From contig JAAYRK010000030.1 in assembly GCA_012518815.1 (NCBI GenBank), positions 1-38,167 of the forward strand: a stretch of 38,167 nt of DNA, read 5' to 3'. Below the pieces are notes generated by a model. It saw nothing but the letters and a program-made list of their open reading frames with translations, ran no database searches and was not told the origin of the DNA. The stretch comes from Candidatus Epulonipiscium sp. (GTDB lineage: Bacteria > Bacillota > Clostridia > Lachnospirales > Defluviitaleaceae). Position numbers and translations under genes: made by a program. This document shows, piece by piece, positions 25,144 to 34,226 of the stretch (within the stretch, counting starts at the first letter, position 1; each line of letters starts with the position of its first letter).

Positions 25144-25623
25144 TCATTTATGATACGGTTCACCCTTCATTATTTTAAACCATCTATATAATTGCTCCAG
25201 TAAAACTACTCTCATTAGCTGATGAGGAAAGGTCATTTTTGAAAAACTAAGTTGTTCATCTGCACGTTTTAGTAGTTCTTTTGAAAGCCCAATAGAACCT
25301 CCTATGATAAAAGTAATGTGGCTTTTCCCTAGCAAGCTTAAATCTTGTATTTTTTCTGCCATTTCTTCTGAGGAATATTGTTTGCCTTCTATTGCTAATG
25401 CAATTACATAGGCATCATCTTTTATATTTTTTAGTATTCTTTGTCCTTCTTTGTTTTTTATATTATCTTCTTGGGCTATACTCATTTTTTCAGATGTTTT
25501 TTCATCGGCTAGTTCTATTATTTCTAATTTGCAATACCTTGATAAACGTTTTGAATATTCATCAACAGCCATATGAAGATACTTTTCTTTAAGTTTTCCC
25601 ACAGCAATAATTGTAATTTTCAT
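25144..25623 (-). CDS. rlmH: 23S rRNA m3-pseudouridine-1915 methyltransferase
   Basis: A 159-residue SPOUT methyltransferase that methylates pseudouridine 1915 in helix 69 of 23S rRNA on the assembled ribosome. It is full length, with [27 protein letters not shown] at the start, the SAM-binding knot [10 protein letters not shown] near residue 106, and the invariant tail [17 protein letters not shown]...GEPYHK. AAGGAG lies before the ATG at 25623. rlmH lies near the walRK locus in other Firmicutes too, including Bacillus. It follows murA, with a hairpin between. Confidence 0.97.
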   Translation of the reverse strand: MKITIIAVGKLKEKYLHMAVDEYSKRLSRYCKLEIIELADEKTSEKMSIAQEDNIKNKEGQRILKNIKDDAYVIALAIEGKQYSSEEMAEKIQDLSLLGKSHITFIIGGSIGLSKELLKRADEQLSFSKMTFPHQLMRVVLLEQLYRWFKIMKGEPYHK

Positions 25624-25645
25624 AGTTACTCCTTATAAAATTAAA

Positions 25646-25667
25646 GGGCAAACCAAAAAGTCTGCCC
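25646..25667 (-). terminator. Hairpin between murA and rlmH
   Basis: Minus strand GGGCAGAC and GTTTGCCC arms (one G-U pair), 6-base loop, followed by TTTAATTTT. The U-tract is weak, so part of the murA transcripts may read into rlmH. Confidence 0.6.
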
Positions 25668-25684
25668 CCTAAATATCTATATTC

Positions 25685-26944
25685 TTATTTTTTAACTCTT
25701 ACTATTTCAGCACCCATGGCATTAAGCTTTTTCTCAATTTCTTCATAACCTCTATCAATATATTGAAGATTTGTTATGGTTGTTTTTCCTTCTGCAGCTA
25801 ATGCCGCTAATACTAGCCCGGCTCCTGCACGAAGGTCTGTTGCACAAACTTGTGCTCCAGAAAGACTTTTCATGCCTTTTATAACTGCTACTCTACCTTC
25901 TACTTTAATATCTGCACCTAAGCGCTTAAGTTCATCTATGTATTGAAAACGATTTTCCCAAACACCTTCAGTTATAATACTTGTTCCATCTGCAACGCTA
26001 AGAAGAGCTGACATCTGAGGTTGTAAATCTGTTGGGAAACCAGGATAAGGCAAGGTCTTAACGTTTACTGCTTTAAGTCTATCTTTTGCGATAACCCTTA
26101 TGTAATCATCTCCTACATCTAAGTCTACTCCCATCTCAAGAAGCTTTGCTGATATAGATTCCATATGTTTGGGAATTAAATTGTGGACAGTTACATCCCC
26201 TCCTGTAATAGCTCCTGCTATCATATATGTACCTGCTTCGATTTGGTCAGGTATAATCATATAGTTGGCACCAGATAATTCTTTTACACCTACAATACGA
26301 ATTACATCTGTTCCAGCACCTTTAACCTTAGCTCCCATACTATTTAAGAAGTTAGCTGTATCAACCACATGAGGTTCTTTAGCTGCATTTTCTATTATAG
26401 TAGTACCTTCAGCTAGAACTGCTGCCAACATTATATTAATGGTTGCTCCTACACTAACAACGTCAAGATAAATCTTAGTACCTACCAACTTATCTGCACG
26501 TGCTTTTATCATTCCATGTTCTACAACAACATCGGCACCTAATGCTGTAAAGCCCTTTATATGTTGGTCTATAGGTCTAGTTCCAAAATTGCATCCACCT
26601 GGAAATGCAACTTCTGCTTTTTTATAGCGTCCAAGAAGTGCTCCTAATAGATAATAAGAAGCCCTTATCTTCTTGACTGCTTCATATGTAGCACAGAAAT
26701 TATTCATATTTCTGCTGTCAATTTTCAATGTATGACGGTCTACAAATTCACAACTTACTCCCATCTCATTTAGAGTATCTGACAAGCTAATAACGTCATC
26801 AATATAGGGTAAGTTTTCAATATAACATATATCATTTGACAGTATTGCTGCAGGAATCATAGCAACAGCGGCATTTTTTGCGCCGCTTACATAAACTTCT
26901 CCTTGCAGTTTCCTTTTACCGTAAACAATCAATTCTTCCAACAC
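25685..26944 (-). CDS. murA: UDP-N-acetylglucosamine 1-carboxyvinyltransferase
   Basis: About 419 residues; catalyses the first committed step of peptidoglycan synthesis, moving enolpyruvate from PEP to UDP-GlcNAc in the cytoplasm. [14 protein letters not shown] near residues 19-32 holds the catalytic Lys-Asn pair, and [17 protein letters not shown] holds the Cys (about residue 118) that is the fosfomycin target, so the enzyme is of the sensitive type. The start is unclear among GTG 26950, GTG 26944 and TTG 26941; AGAGG sits best for 26944 or 26941, and the TTG would give the family-like start MEELIVYG. It lies just beyond yycI with a 200-base gap and likely has its own promoter. Confidence 0.96.
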   Translation of the reverse strand: MLEELIVYGKRKLQGEVYVSGAKNAAVAMIPAAILSNDICYIENLPYIDDVISLSDTLNEMGVSCEFVDRHTLKIDSRNMNNFCATYEAVKKIRASYYLLGALLGRYKKAEVAFPGGCNFGTRPIDQHIKGFTALGADVVVEHGMIKARADKLVGTKIYLDVVSVGATINIMLAAVLAEGTTIIENAAKEPHVVDTANFLNSMGAKVKGAGTDVIRIVGVKELSGANYMIIPDQIEAGTYMIAGAITGGDVTVHNLIPKHMESISAKLLEMGVDLDVGDDYIRVIAKDRLKAVNVKTLPYPGFPTDLQPQMSALLSVADGTSIITEGVWENRFQYIDELKRLGADIKVEGRVAVIKGMKSLSGAQVCATDLRAGAGLVLAALAAEGKTTITNLQYIDRGYEEIEKKLNAMGAEIVRVKK

Positions 26945-27150
26945 AAACACCTCTTAATCGGATTTATCTACTTCATAAACATGTAAATTTTCATATTGTT
27001 AAATACTATAATTATGATATGTAAACAAAAAAATATTTCTTAAAAATATATCTGAAAAAAATTACAAACATAAACACCTAATCAATTATAACATTAAAAT
27101 ATAATAGAAGAAAGCCCCTTTATTAAAAATTATAGCTAAAATTGTATCTT

Positions 27151-28035
27151 TTAATTTTTTAATGCTATTTTATTGGTGTATGCGTTTATAAAAAAACTTC
27201 TTCCATCAGCTAAAGTTATTCTATAATAGGGTACAGCTTCTCCACCATTAGCTATCATTTCTTCCGATTCAAAGAGGTATCCTATATCAATTTTTTGAAT
27301 AACAATAATATTATTTGAATCCTCTATCTTTTTAATTTGATTCATAAAGCCAAATAATATTTCATCTGGAGCATAAATACTTCTTGAAAACTCAGTATAT
27401 TTAACAGGCTTCATTTTATAAATATTAGCATACTCAATTCCTCCAGGCTTAATAAATATTTCAACATAACTATTATAAATATAATCATCTTTATAAATTT
27501 CATAATAAAGAAACTTATATTGTCCTTTTCCTTCTTCGGTATAATCAATTTTTAAAGCGGATAAGTCATAATCCATTTTTCTTAAGAAGTTATCTGCCAA
27601 TCTCTTAGCATCTTCTTTAGAATTTATTATTTGATTTGATGTATCAGGCTCTTCCTTATAAGTAATTCTTCCATCTGAGAAACCAATCTTTTTACCATCC
27701 ATTTTATAAACTGTCTGAATAATACCTGGTTCAATATTTTCTATATATATACTAATCCCATCATTATTATTGAAAAAGTTTTTAAGAATAGCTTTTCTTT
27801 CATCTTCTGAAAAAGATACAGGAGCAAGGGTTAACTTTTTCATAGGTGGATATCTTTTGGGCAGCAAGGTATAGAGCATAATATTGTTTTCGTACAATAA
27901 ATTTTTAATATTGCTCTCTTGTTGATTGCTTAAAGTATATGTTTTTGTACTCTTTTGATAATTCATATAAGCTAATACGATATTTAAAATAAGAAAAATT
28001 ACAATAAGTATATTTTTAACCTTTGACCAATTCAT
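27151..28035 (-). CDS. yycI: YycI, regulator of WalK
   Basis: A 294-residue membrane-anchored extracellular protein. One N-terminal helix (ILIVIFLILNIVLAYMNY, about 9-26) is followed by the YycI/YycH fold with two related beta-rich lobes. In B. subtilis YycH and YycI contact WalK through their membrane helices and tune its kinase activity. Similarity is mostly in architecture and position, with the ending YYRITLADGRSFFINAYTNK typical of the family. It starts 27 bases after yycH on the same strand and ends the wal group here; the MBL-fold gene yycJ that often follows is absent. Confidence 0.88.
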   Translation of the reverse strand: MNWSKVKNILIVIFLILNIVLAYMNYQKSTKTYTLSNQQESNIKNLLYENNIMLYTLLPKRYPPMKKLTLAPVSFSEDERKAILKNFFNNNDGISIYIENIEPGIIQTVYKMDGKKIGFSDGRITYKEEPDTSNQIINSKEDAKRLADNFLRKMDYDLSALKIDYTEEGKGQYKFLYYEIYKDDYIYNSYVEIFIKPGGIEYANIYKMKPVKYTEFSRSIYAPDEILFGFMNQIKKIEDSNNIIVIQKIDIGYLFESEEMIANGGEAVPYYRITLADGRSFFINAYTNKIALKN

Positions 28036-28062
28036 ACTACATTGCCCCTATATAAAAGATAA

Positions 28063-29448
28063 TTATTGTTCATTCGTTGCTTTAATAAAATATTTATCTT
28101 CTCCTATATCAATAATCCAGTTTATTTCTGGGTTTTTATCTAAGGATTCTAGGTAGTAAGCCCAATACATATCTTTAATGTTTACTTCACCATTATAAGC
28201 TGAATTAAAGCTATTAATGGCCTCTAAGTAAGATACATTTAGCTCTTTTTCTTCGTCTAATAAGTAACCTTCCCAAGTTAATCTTTTGTATTGTTTTATT
28301 TTTTTGTTTTCTACAACAATCTTAATTGCGTGATTCATACCTATTTCTTCTGATATTTCCTGGGAAAATATAAATGGCATATCATTTATTATAAAATCAA
28401 AATAAAATTCCCAGCCCTTATCCGTTTCTTTTTTCTTAGACAAATAAATATAGCTTTCTAATGAAGAATAATTATTAAATACTTTTTGATGTTCATCTAG
28501 GAATTCCTTAGCAATTTGGTAGCTCTCAATAAAAGTTGTTTTTACACTACTAGTAGAACTAGTCTGATTAGTATACTCCATAACTCCATTGGGAAAATAC
28601 TTAACCATTACATTTCCTTCGATATAAAAAACCGTTCCATCACTTATCTTTTGCATTCTTTTTAATGTTGGGTTAATAAAAAGTGGATTTACCATCTTGT
28701 CTAATTTTTCCTCATTAATTTTCCCTTCATTAATAAAAGAATTTTTTACTCCGATTAATTGATATGTGGGAAATTCATTGAATATAGGTAAAAATACATT
28801 GTTTTCAAATTGATTCATTCTTATTTGTTTTGTTGAATTATATATCATACCAGTAGGATTTTCACTAACACTATTAATAAGGTTGTACATACTTAATTTA
28901 TCTTGCTTTATTGCAACAATATAAACTTTATTAGTCTTTTCATTAATAAAATAACAATTAATTTCTTGATTAATATTTTTATCAGGTATCACAAGTATTT
29001 GATTAAATTCAGGTATATAAGAAGCAAGACTGTTTTCAATTCCAGCTATGCCTGATACAGGTATAGGGTCTGTAAATGTATATAGAATAGACTTTTGAGA
29101 AAGCATTTTTCTCCAATCTATACTTTCTTCTTTTAAAAACTGTCCTTCAAAAAAGGCCTGGGCTAAAATATCCCCCAACTCATCTTGAGCAAGCTTAAAT
29201 TCTTCACTGGATCTATTAAGTACATTATAGACCCCTCCTTCAAAACCTAAATTTATTATAATCCTTGTAGGTTGAAGAAAAGCTATGGGTTCTGCTGAAT
29301 ATTTTACAATACTAGACCTGTTTTTTGCCCATAAATTATAAAAAAAGTTACGGCTTGACAAATTGCCAAACCATAACTCTCCTGTCTGAAAGCAACTTAT
29401 AATAATTAATACAAACAATAGAAATGTTTTAAACTTTGATTTGTCCAT
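28063..29448 (-). CDS. yycH: YycH, regulator of WalK
   Basis: A 461-residue protein with one N-terminal membrane helix (FKTFLLFVLIIISCFQTG, about 6-23) and a large outside domain. The text ELWFGNLSSRNFF after the helix, the position directly before yycI and the length fit YycH. It is expected to act with YycI on the sensor kinase WalK at the membrane. GGTGG lies before the ATG at 29448. The gene follows a small secreted-protein gene by 17 bases. Confidence 0.88.
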   Translation of the reverse strand: MDKSKFKTFLLFVLIIISCFQTGELWFGNLSSRNFFYNLWAKNRSSIVKYSAEPIAFLQPTRIIINLGFEGGVYNVLNRSSEEFKLAQDELGDILAQAFFEGQFLKEESIDWRKMLSQKSILYTFTDPIPVSGIAGIENSLASYIPEFNQILVIPDKNINQEINCYFINEKTNKVYIVAIKQDKLSMYNLINSVSENPTGMIYNSTKQIRMNQFENNVFLPIFNEFPTYQLIGVKNSFINEGKINEEKLDKMVNPLFINPTLKRMQKISDGTVFYIEGNVMVKYFPNGVMEYTNQTSSTSSVKTTFIESYQIAKEFLDEHQKVFNNYSSLESYIYLSKKKETDKGWEFYFDFIINDMPFIFSQEISEEIGMNHAIKIVVENKKIKQYKRLTWEGYLLDEEKELNVSYLEAINSFNSAYNGEVNIKDMYWAYYLESLDKNPEINWIIDIGEDKYFIKATNEQ

Positions 29449-29465
29449 CTAAACCACCGTGTTAT

Positions 29466-29975
29466 TTATTTTACTAATATCTCTAAACTACTTCTCTGAC
29501 TAACACCTGTATCTGTAAGAATATTGTCAATTTTGATATCTTCTAGCTTTTTCTTAATAGTATTATCCTTGCAGTCTATTCTAAATTTAAAAGCCTTTTT
29601 ATCATCTTCTTGTTGAGCAATTATTATGATATAATTATTACCTTCTTTTAACTCTATTAGCTGTGAAAATAGTCTAGAGGTACCAACCACTTGCGTATAA
29701 AGTTTAGAAGCATCTTCTAAATCATCTTGGTAAACAATAAAAGTAATAAGCATCCCTTCTTCTGCTTCACCAGAAATGTTCCTAAATTTATCAAATGTAA
29801 CTTCATGTTTTTTTGTAATACCTGCCGTAATTTTTATTATATCTAAATCCATTACTCCTGCTTCTTCTACGCTAGTTGCTTTTTCAAAACTATCATCTAC
29901 TGTATTTGCTCTTGCTTCGGCAGTAGAAAAAAACATGACAATTACTAAAATCCCAATATATAATAACTTACGCAA
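29466..29975 (-). CDS. Small secreted protein within the wal locus
   Basis: A 169-residue exported protein I do not recognise. The start chosen is TTG at 29975 because GGAGG lies 7 bases before it; the ATG at 29993 would read through the ribosome site. The product begins MRKLLYIGILVIVMFFSTAEARA, a signal peptide with an AxA cleavage site near residue 23. The mature part (about 146 residues) is beta-rich (HEVTFDKFRNISGEAEEGMLITFIVYQDD, EGNNYIIIIAQQ) and could be a small beta-sandwich. It sits between walK and yycH, after a candidate WalR box and promoter, and is probably co-transcribed with yycH and yycI. The usual walRKHI order has no gene here. Confidence 0.85.
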   Translation of the reverse strand: MRKLLYIGILVIVMFFSTAEARANTVDDSFEKATSVEEAGVMDLDIIKITAGITKKHEVTFDKFRNISGEAEEGMLITFIVYQDDLEDASKLYTQVVGTSRLFSQLIELKEGNNYIIIIAQQEDDKKAFKFRIDCKDNTIKKKLEDIKIDNILTDTGVSQRSSLEILVK

Positions 29976-30019
29976 TGTGTTACCTCCTTCCATATTAATA
30001 TTTAAATCACTGCTATTCT

Positions 30020-30052
30020 ATTATACAAAAAATATATTACAAAACAATTACA
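30020..30052 (-). promoter_or_regulatory. Candidate WalR box and internal promoter before secreted-protein gene
   Basis: Minus strand TGTAAT-TGTTT-TGTAAT (30052-30036), an exact WalR consensus direct repeat, followed 10 bases later by TATAAT (30025-30020). It is in the same orientation as the downstream gene and lacks a good -35, as expected for an activated promoter. Located between walK and the secreted-protein gene. Confidence 0.55.
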
Positions 30053-30069
30053 TGCAGCTTAATTTTAAA

Positions 30070-31839
30070 TTACAAGCTTTGTTTGGGAAATTTCAATGTT
30101 ATAGTAGTTCCATTACCATACTCACTTTCTGCGTATATCTTACCATTGTGAAGTTCCATTATTTCTTTTGCAATTGCAAGTCCTAAACCAGTACCACCCA
30201 TTTTTCTAGACCTAGCTTTATCTACCCTGTAAAAACGTTCAAAAATCCGTGGTAAGTCACTCTCAGGAATACCAAATCCCGTATCTGAAACGCTTACTAA
30301 AGCAAAGTCATCTTCTTCATATAGCTTTACATTAATTTCAGCATTCTCAGGACTATATTTTATAGCATTACTTATCACGTTACTTAACACTTGTTGAATC
30401 CTCTCAGAATCAATATTAACTACTATCTTCTTATTAGATATAGAATAATCTAACTTTTGATTTTTCTTTTGTGCAAGAATTTGGTGCTGCTCCACACTTT
30501 TTATGATAAGTTGGGTTATATTAACGGACTTAAAATTAAACTTTACTTGCTTATTATCTAGTCTTGACAACTCTAATAAGTCTTGAACTAATGCAGTCAT
30601 TCTGTCGGCTTCATTATTTATAACTTGAAGAAAAGATACTGCTAAATTTTTATCTTCAATAGCACCATCGAGTAAAGTTTCTGCATAACTTTTTACAGTA
30701 GTTAGAGGCGTTCTTAGTTCATGGGAAACATTTGCAACAAACTCTTTTCTCATTTCATCAAGTTCTTTTTGTTCTGTCACGTCTTGTAAAACAATTATTA
30801 CTCCATCGCTTTCGCCTTTTTTTCTTCCATAAGTAGCAAAGCAGCCATTAATATATTTATCCTTTACAAGCATTAAATGCTGCCTTATATAATCTGGTTT
30901 CATAGTAAGGAAGTCATTAAATATTAGTTCTATACCATTTCTTTTAAATATATCGTAAAAATAATTTTCTTCTTCTATCATATCAAGCATTTCATATGCC
31001 GCAGGATTTGCATGGATTAACATACCCTTTCTATCAAATGCCAAAATACCGTCTGCCATATGAGTAATAACTGTTTCAAGTTTATTTTTTTCACCAGATA
31101 TGGTTAAAAGCATTTGATTTAATTCTTCCGCCATGTGGTTAAAACTTCCAGTTAGTTGTCCTATTTCATCATTAGATTTTACTTCAATTTTATTATCTAA
31201 ATGTCCTTCTGCCATTTCTTTTGCTTTTTTAGTCAATATTTTTATTGGTTCTGTTAAGGTCTTAGCAAAATAAATACAAAAAATCATAGTTACAAATAAT
31301 GCCAGAAATGATGCTATAACTATGATATTAGTAATTATTGCAATACTATTAGAGGTTTCTTGTGTAGAAGCTCGAATAAATATGATATTTTTAATTTCAT
31401 TCTCAGATAATATGGGATAGGCATAATCAACATACTCTTGTACTAATCCACCTTCTAATATTTGAACGGGATTCCCTACTGAAGGTTTCTTATTAATAAT
31501 TGTTTCATACACAACTCTTTTATTCCATTGCTCCTGGCCATTTTCCTCTATATCTGGAATAATTATATTTCCCTTAGGGTCTAATATGTATATTTTTTTA
31601 TTTATAAAAATACTTCTATCTCCTACCCATGTATTTATTTCTCTCCATCTGGGATTAATAGAACCATCTTCAGACACTATGTTTTGTCTAATTGAGTCTG
31701 CAGTATTCTTAAGTTCATTATGTATCTTATTATATTCATGATCTCTAATTTGCCAAACAATAAAGGTACCACTAGAAATCATTACAATTAAAACTAAGGT
31801 TAAGTATATAAATACTAGCCTCCATTGTATGCTTTTCAT
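30070..31839 (-). CDS. walK: Sensor histidine kinase WalK
   Basis: A 589-residue membrane kinase of the essential cell-wall two-component system. Order: helix 1 (about 8-30), outside sensor region (31-165), helix 2 (about 168-192), HAMP (about 193-246), PAS (about 255-350), HisKA with the phospho-acceptor His373 in FVANVSHELRTPL, and HATPase with DTGFGIPESDLPRIFERFYR and GGTGLGLAIAKEI near 540-565. Length is normal for WalK/VicK. It starts 4 bases after walR ends, with AGGGG before the ATG. The PAS and HAMP region and the linked yycH/yycI genes make WalK far more likely than PhoR, which has a similar layout. Confidence 0.96.
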   Translation of the reverse strand: MKSIQWRLVFIYLTLVLIVMISSGTFIVWQIRDHEYNKIHNELKNTADSIRQNIVSEDGSINPRWREINTWVGDRSIFINKKIYILDPKGNIIIPDIEENGQEQWNKRVVYETIINKKPSVGNPVQILEGGLVQEYVDYAYPILSENEIKNIIFIRASTQETSNSIAIITNIIVIASFLALFVTMIFCIYFAKTLTEPIKILTKKAKEMAEGHLDNKIEVKSNDEIGQLTGSFNHMAEELNQMLLTISGEKNKLETVITHMADGILAFDRKGMLIHANPAAYEMLDMIEEENYFYDIFKRNGIELIFNDFLTMKPDYIRQHLMLVKDKYINGCFATYGRKKGESDGVIIVLQDVTEQKELDEMRKEFVANVSHELRTPLTTVKSYAETLLDGAIEDKNLAVSFLQVINNEADRMTALVQDLLELSRLDNKQVKFNFKSVNITQLIIKSVEQHQILAQKKNQKLDYSISNKKIVVNIDSERIQQVLSNVISNAIKYSPENAEINVKLYEEDDFALVSVSDTGFGIPESDLPRIFERFYRVDKARSRKMGGTGLGLAIAKEIMELHNGKIYAESEYGNGTTITLKFPKQSL

Positions 31840-31843
31840 ACCA

Positions 31844-32542
31844 CTACCCCTTAAAATAATACCCTACCCCTCGTTTTGTTAATATATATTCTGCTCGGCT
31901 CGGATCATCTTCTATTTTTTCTCTTAAGCGTCTTACGGTTACATCCACTGTGCGAATATCACCATAATACTCATAACCCCAAACTTTTTCTAGTAATATT
32001 TCTCTTGAAAAAACCTGTCCCTTTTGTCTAGCTAAAAACTTTAATAATTCAAATTCTCTAAGAGTTAGCTCTATAACTTCTCCATCTTTAGTTACTTCAT
32101 ATTTTTCAATGTCTATTTTTAAATTATTATGGACAATAAAATTTTTACTTTTTTCTTCTTTAATTTCTTTTTCTACTACTGCAACCCGTCTTAAGTTAGC
32201 CTTAACTCTAGCCATTAGTTCTCTTACACTAAAAGGTTTTGTCACATAATCATCTGCACCTAATTCCAAGCCTAAAACCTTATCTACTTCTTCAGCCCTT
32301 GCTGTTAGCATTACAATAGGAGTTTCTTTTTTTTCTCTTACTTTTCTGCATACCTGAAAGCCGTCTATTTTAGGCATCATTATATCTAGAAGAATTAAGT
32401 CAGGGTCTTTTGAAAAAATTATATCTAGTGCTTCTTCACCGTCATAAGCTACTAATACCTCATAGCCTTCTTTTTGTAGATTATAAGCAATGATATCAGC
32501 AATACTTTTTTCATCATCGACTACTAAAATCTTTTGACCCAT
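31844..32542 (-). CDS. walR: Response regulator WalR
   Basis: A 232-residue OmpR-family regulator. The receiver domain (1-120) has the acidic pair Asp9-Asp10 and phospho-acceptor Asp53 in LILLDIMMP, with Thr in MLTARAEE and Lys in DDYVTKPF. The winged-helix DNA-binding domain (about 130-232) ends with [32 protein letters not shown]. It should bind TGTWAH-N5-TGTWAH repeats; three such sites occur in this window. Promoter at 32605-32633, ribosome site GGTGAT before the ATG. First gene of the wal unit. Confidence 0.97.
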   Translation of the reverse strand: MGQKILVVDDEKSIADIIAYNLQKEGYEVLVAYDGEEALDIIFSKDPDLILLDIMMPKIDGFQVCRKVREKKETPIVMLTARAEEVDKVLGLELGADDYVTKPFSVRELMARVKANLRRVAVVEKEIKEEKSKNFIVHNNLKIDIEKYEVTKDGEVIELTLREFELLKFLARQKGQVFSREILLEKVWGYEYYGDIRTVDVTVRRLREKIEDDPSRAEYILTKRGVGYYFKG

Positions 32543-32604
32543 TTAAATCACCATCCTGTCTCTATCCATTATATAAGTAGACCTTCTATCAATCTGTTAT
32601 CATT

Positions 32605-32633
32605 ATTGTATCAAAAATAATTATTTGTGTAAA
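32605..32633 (-). promoter_or_regulatory. Promoter of walRK
   Basis: Minus strand TTTACA (32633-32628), 17 bases, TACAAT (32610-32605); start near 32598. Confidence 0.75.
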
Positions 32634-32649
32634 ACACATTATTATAAAA

Positions 32650-32674
32650 GGGCGAACTTATAACATGTTCGCCC
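32650..32674 (-). terminator. Terminator of the M23 hydrolase gene
   Basis: GGGCGAAC and GTTCGCCC arms with a 9-base loop, 28 bases after the stop; the minus strand continues TTTTATAAT. It separates the gene from the walR promoter. Confidence 0.85.
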
Positions 32675-32701
32675 AAAAACTCATCTTATTTGATTTATTT
32701 C

Positions 32702-34066
32702 TTATTTTAAGTAATTATAAGGATTTTTTGCTTCTCCATTGAGTCTTATTTCAAAGTGCAAGTGCGAACCTGTACTATTGCCGGTACTTCCCATGGCTGC
32801 AATTTGCTCACCCTTGGCAACCTTTTGACCTACAGAAACGTATACTTTACTTAAATGTGCATAATATGTTTCAAATCCATTTCCATGATTAATTCTTACC
32901 AGATAGCCATATCCTCCATGCCAACCAGCTTCAACTACTGTACCTCCGTCAGCCGCATATATAGGAGTTCCTACTGGTCCAGCTAAATCTATTCCAGCAT
33001 GGAATCTTCCCCAACGTTGACCAAAAGTAGAAGTCAGTCTTCCTGATGTAGGCATTCTAAAAGAGCCTGTTGCACTCTTTGGTGGAGGAGTCTTTGTTCC
33101 TACAATAACTACGGATTCTTTTGGCTCTTTTAATACTTTTTCGGATATAATTTCTGTACCTTCTTCATATCCGTTTATCCTTACTTTGTAAGCCGTAATT
33201 TCTTTTTCTCCTTCTTCACCAGGTTCAACAACTTTTATATAAGTCTTATATTGTGTATCATCTTTTTCATATCTCACAGGTTTTTCGATAGGTTCAGTGT
33301 ATTTAAATTCTTCCTTAGTCATTACTGATAATATCGGCTTTGGTATGTTAAGACTAATCTCTTGACCAATTTGTAAGATTCCTTCTTCTTCTAAATCAGG
33401 ATTTGCTTTTAAGATATCCTCTACTGTAAGATTGTATCTTTCTGATACTCCCCACAAAGAGTCTCCTTCTTCTATCGTATAAATCTTTTGAGCTTCAGAA
33501 CTCTTTGTTAAAAGAGTAACTCCTTCGTCAACCGAAATAATATCATCTAGAGATTTAACAAGTTTTTTCTCAACTTTAACATCTTCAACAAAAGAAATTA
33601 GTTCGGCTTTTATTCCTTCTTCAATATATTTAGCTTTAATTTTTTCAAGAACTGCTTGTGCATCATTATTATTAATAAGAACTGCTTGCTCTACACCGTC
33701 TACTTTAATTGAATAAGCATTTATATCGTAGGAAATCTGATTCTTTAATTTAAATATTAACTCTTCTTTTGCTATTATTTCTTTTTGTGAAGCACGAATA
33801 GGTTCAACAGTTAATTCGCTACAGATGTCAATTGTACCACCTAAATCTTCTTCAATACAAAGCTTAGCTTCTTTTAATAAATCCTCTGCCAATACTTCTT
33901 CAACAATAATCCCAACTTGTTCTTCACCTAATAATACAGAATAAGCATTAGGTGTTTGTGAAATCTCAAATCCTAAATAAAAAACTGCCGTTACTACAAT
34001 AATTGCTACAAAAAGTCTAAAATACTTTATCATATCAATAGATTGTACCTTTTCTAAGCTACTCAT
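32702..34066 (-). CDS. Membrane-anchored LysM-G5-M23 peptidoglycan hydrolase
   Basis: A 454-residue cell-wall enzyme, likely a peptidoglycan endopeptidase. From the ATG at 34066: membrane helix YFRLFVAIIVVTAVFYLGFEI (about 14-34), a long spacer, LysM near residues 196-242 (IYTIEEGDSLWGVSERYNLTVEDILKANPDL), a G5 domain (about 250-318), and an M23 domain (about 330-450) with zinc ligands in GRFHAGIDLAGP and SGSHLHFEI. The frame runs 58 codons further upstream, but that part has odd composition and lacks a ribosome site; TGGAGG before 34066 decides the start. A WalR box lies at 34111-34127, so WalR control is likely. Similar to other Firmicute YycF-controlled M23 enzymes in design. Confidence 0.95.
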   Translation of the reverse strand: MSSLEKVQSIDMIKYFRLFVAIIVVTAVFYLGFEISQTPNAYSVLLGEEQVGIIVEEVLAEDLLKEAKLCIEEDLGGTIDICSELTVEPIRASQKEIIAKEELIFKLKNQISYDINAYSIKVDGVEQAVLINNNDAQAVLEKIKAKYIEEGIKAELISFVEDVKVEKKLVKSLDDIISVDEGVTLLTKSSEAQKIYTIEEGDSLWGVSERYNLTVEDILKANPDLEEEGILQIGQEISLNIPKPILSVMTKEEFKYTEPIEKPVRYEKDDTQYKTYIKVVEPGEEGEKEITAYKVRINGYEEGTEIISEKVLKEPKESVVIVGTKTPPPKSATGSFRMPTSGRLTSTFGQRWGRFHAGIDLAGPVGTPIYAADGGTVVEAGWHGGYGYLVRINHGNGFETYYAHLSKVYVSVGQKVAKGEQIAAMGSTGNSTGSHLHFEIRLNGEAKNPYNYLK

Positions 34067-34110
34067 AATTGTTTCCTCCATAAAATTTATTATGGCTTTC
34101 TTAATAAGTA

Positions 34111-34127
34111 TGTAACACATTTGTAAA
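34111..34127 (+). promoter_or_regulatory. Candidate WalR box before the M23 hydrolase gene
   Basis: TGTAAC-ACATT-TGTAAA, an exact match to TGTWAH-N5-TGTWAH, 45 bases upstream of the start codon of a wall hydrolase, on the strand opposite to the gene. It overlaps the presumed -35 region (GTTACA with CATAAT at 34094-34089). Confidence 0.6.
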
Positions 34128-34179
34128 AAATACAATCTTATTTTAACAAATAGCAAATGATTTGTAAAGGCATAAATAA

Positions 34180-34208
34180 AAAAAAGTAGCCCCAAACAAT
34201 TTTGGGGC
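34180..34208 (-). terminator. Terminator of cellobiose phosphorylase gene
   Basis: Minus strand GCCCCAAA, ATTG, TTTGGGGC followed by TACTTTTTTTT, about 20 bases after the stop. Confidence 0.88.
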
Positions 34209-34226
34209 CTTAATATCGGATAAATA

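Noticed and set aside
26982-27002. TGTAAA and TGTTAA pair upstream of murA as a WalR box
   Set aside because: The spacing is 9 bases instead of 5, so it does not match the consensus.
32593-32609. TGTTAT and TGTAT text upstream of walR as a WalR autoregulation box
   Set aside because: The second half lacks the required A and the spacing is off by one base.
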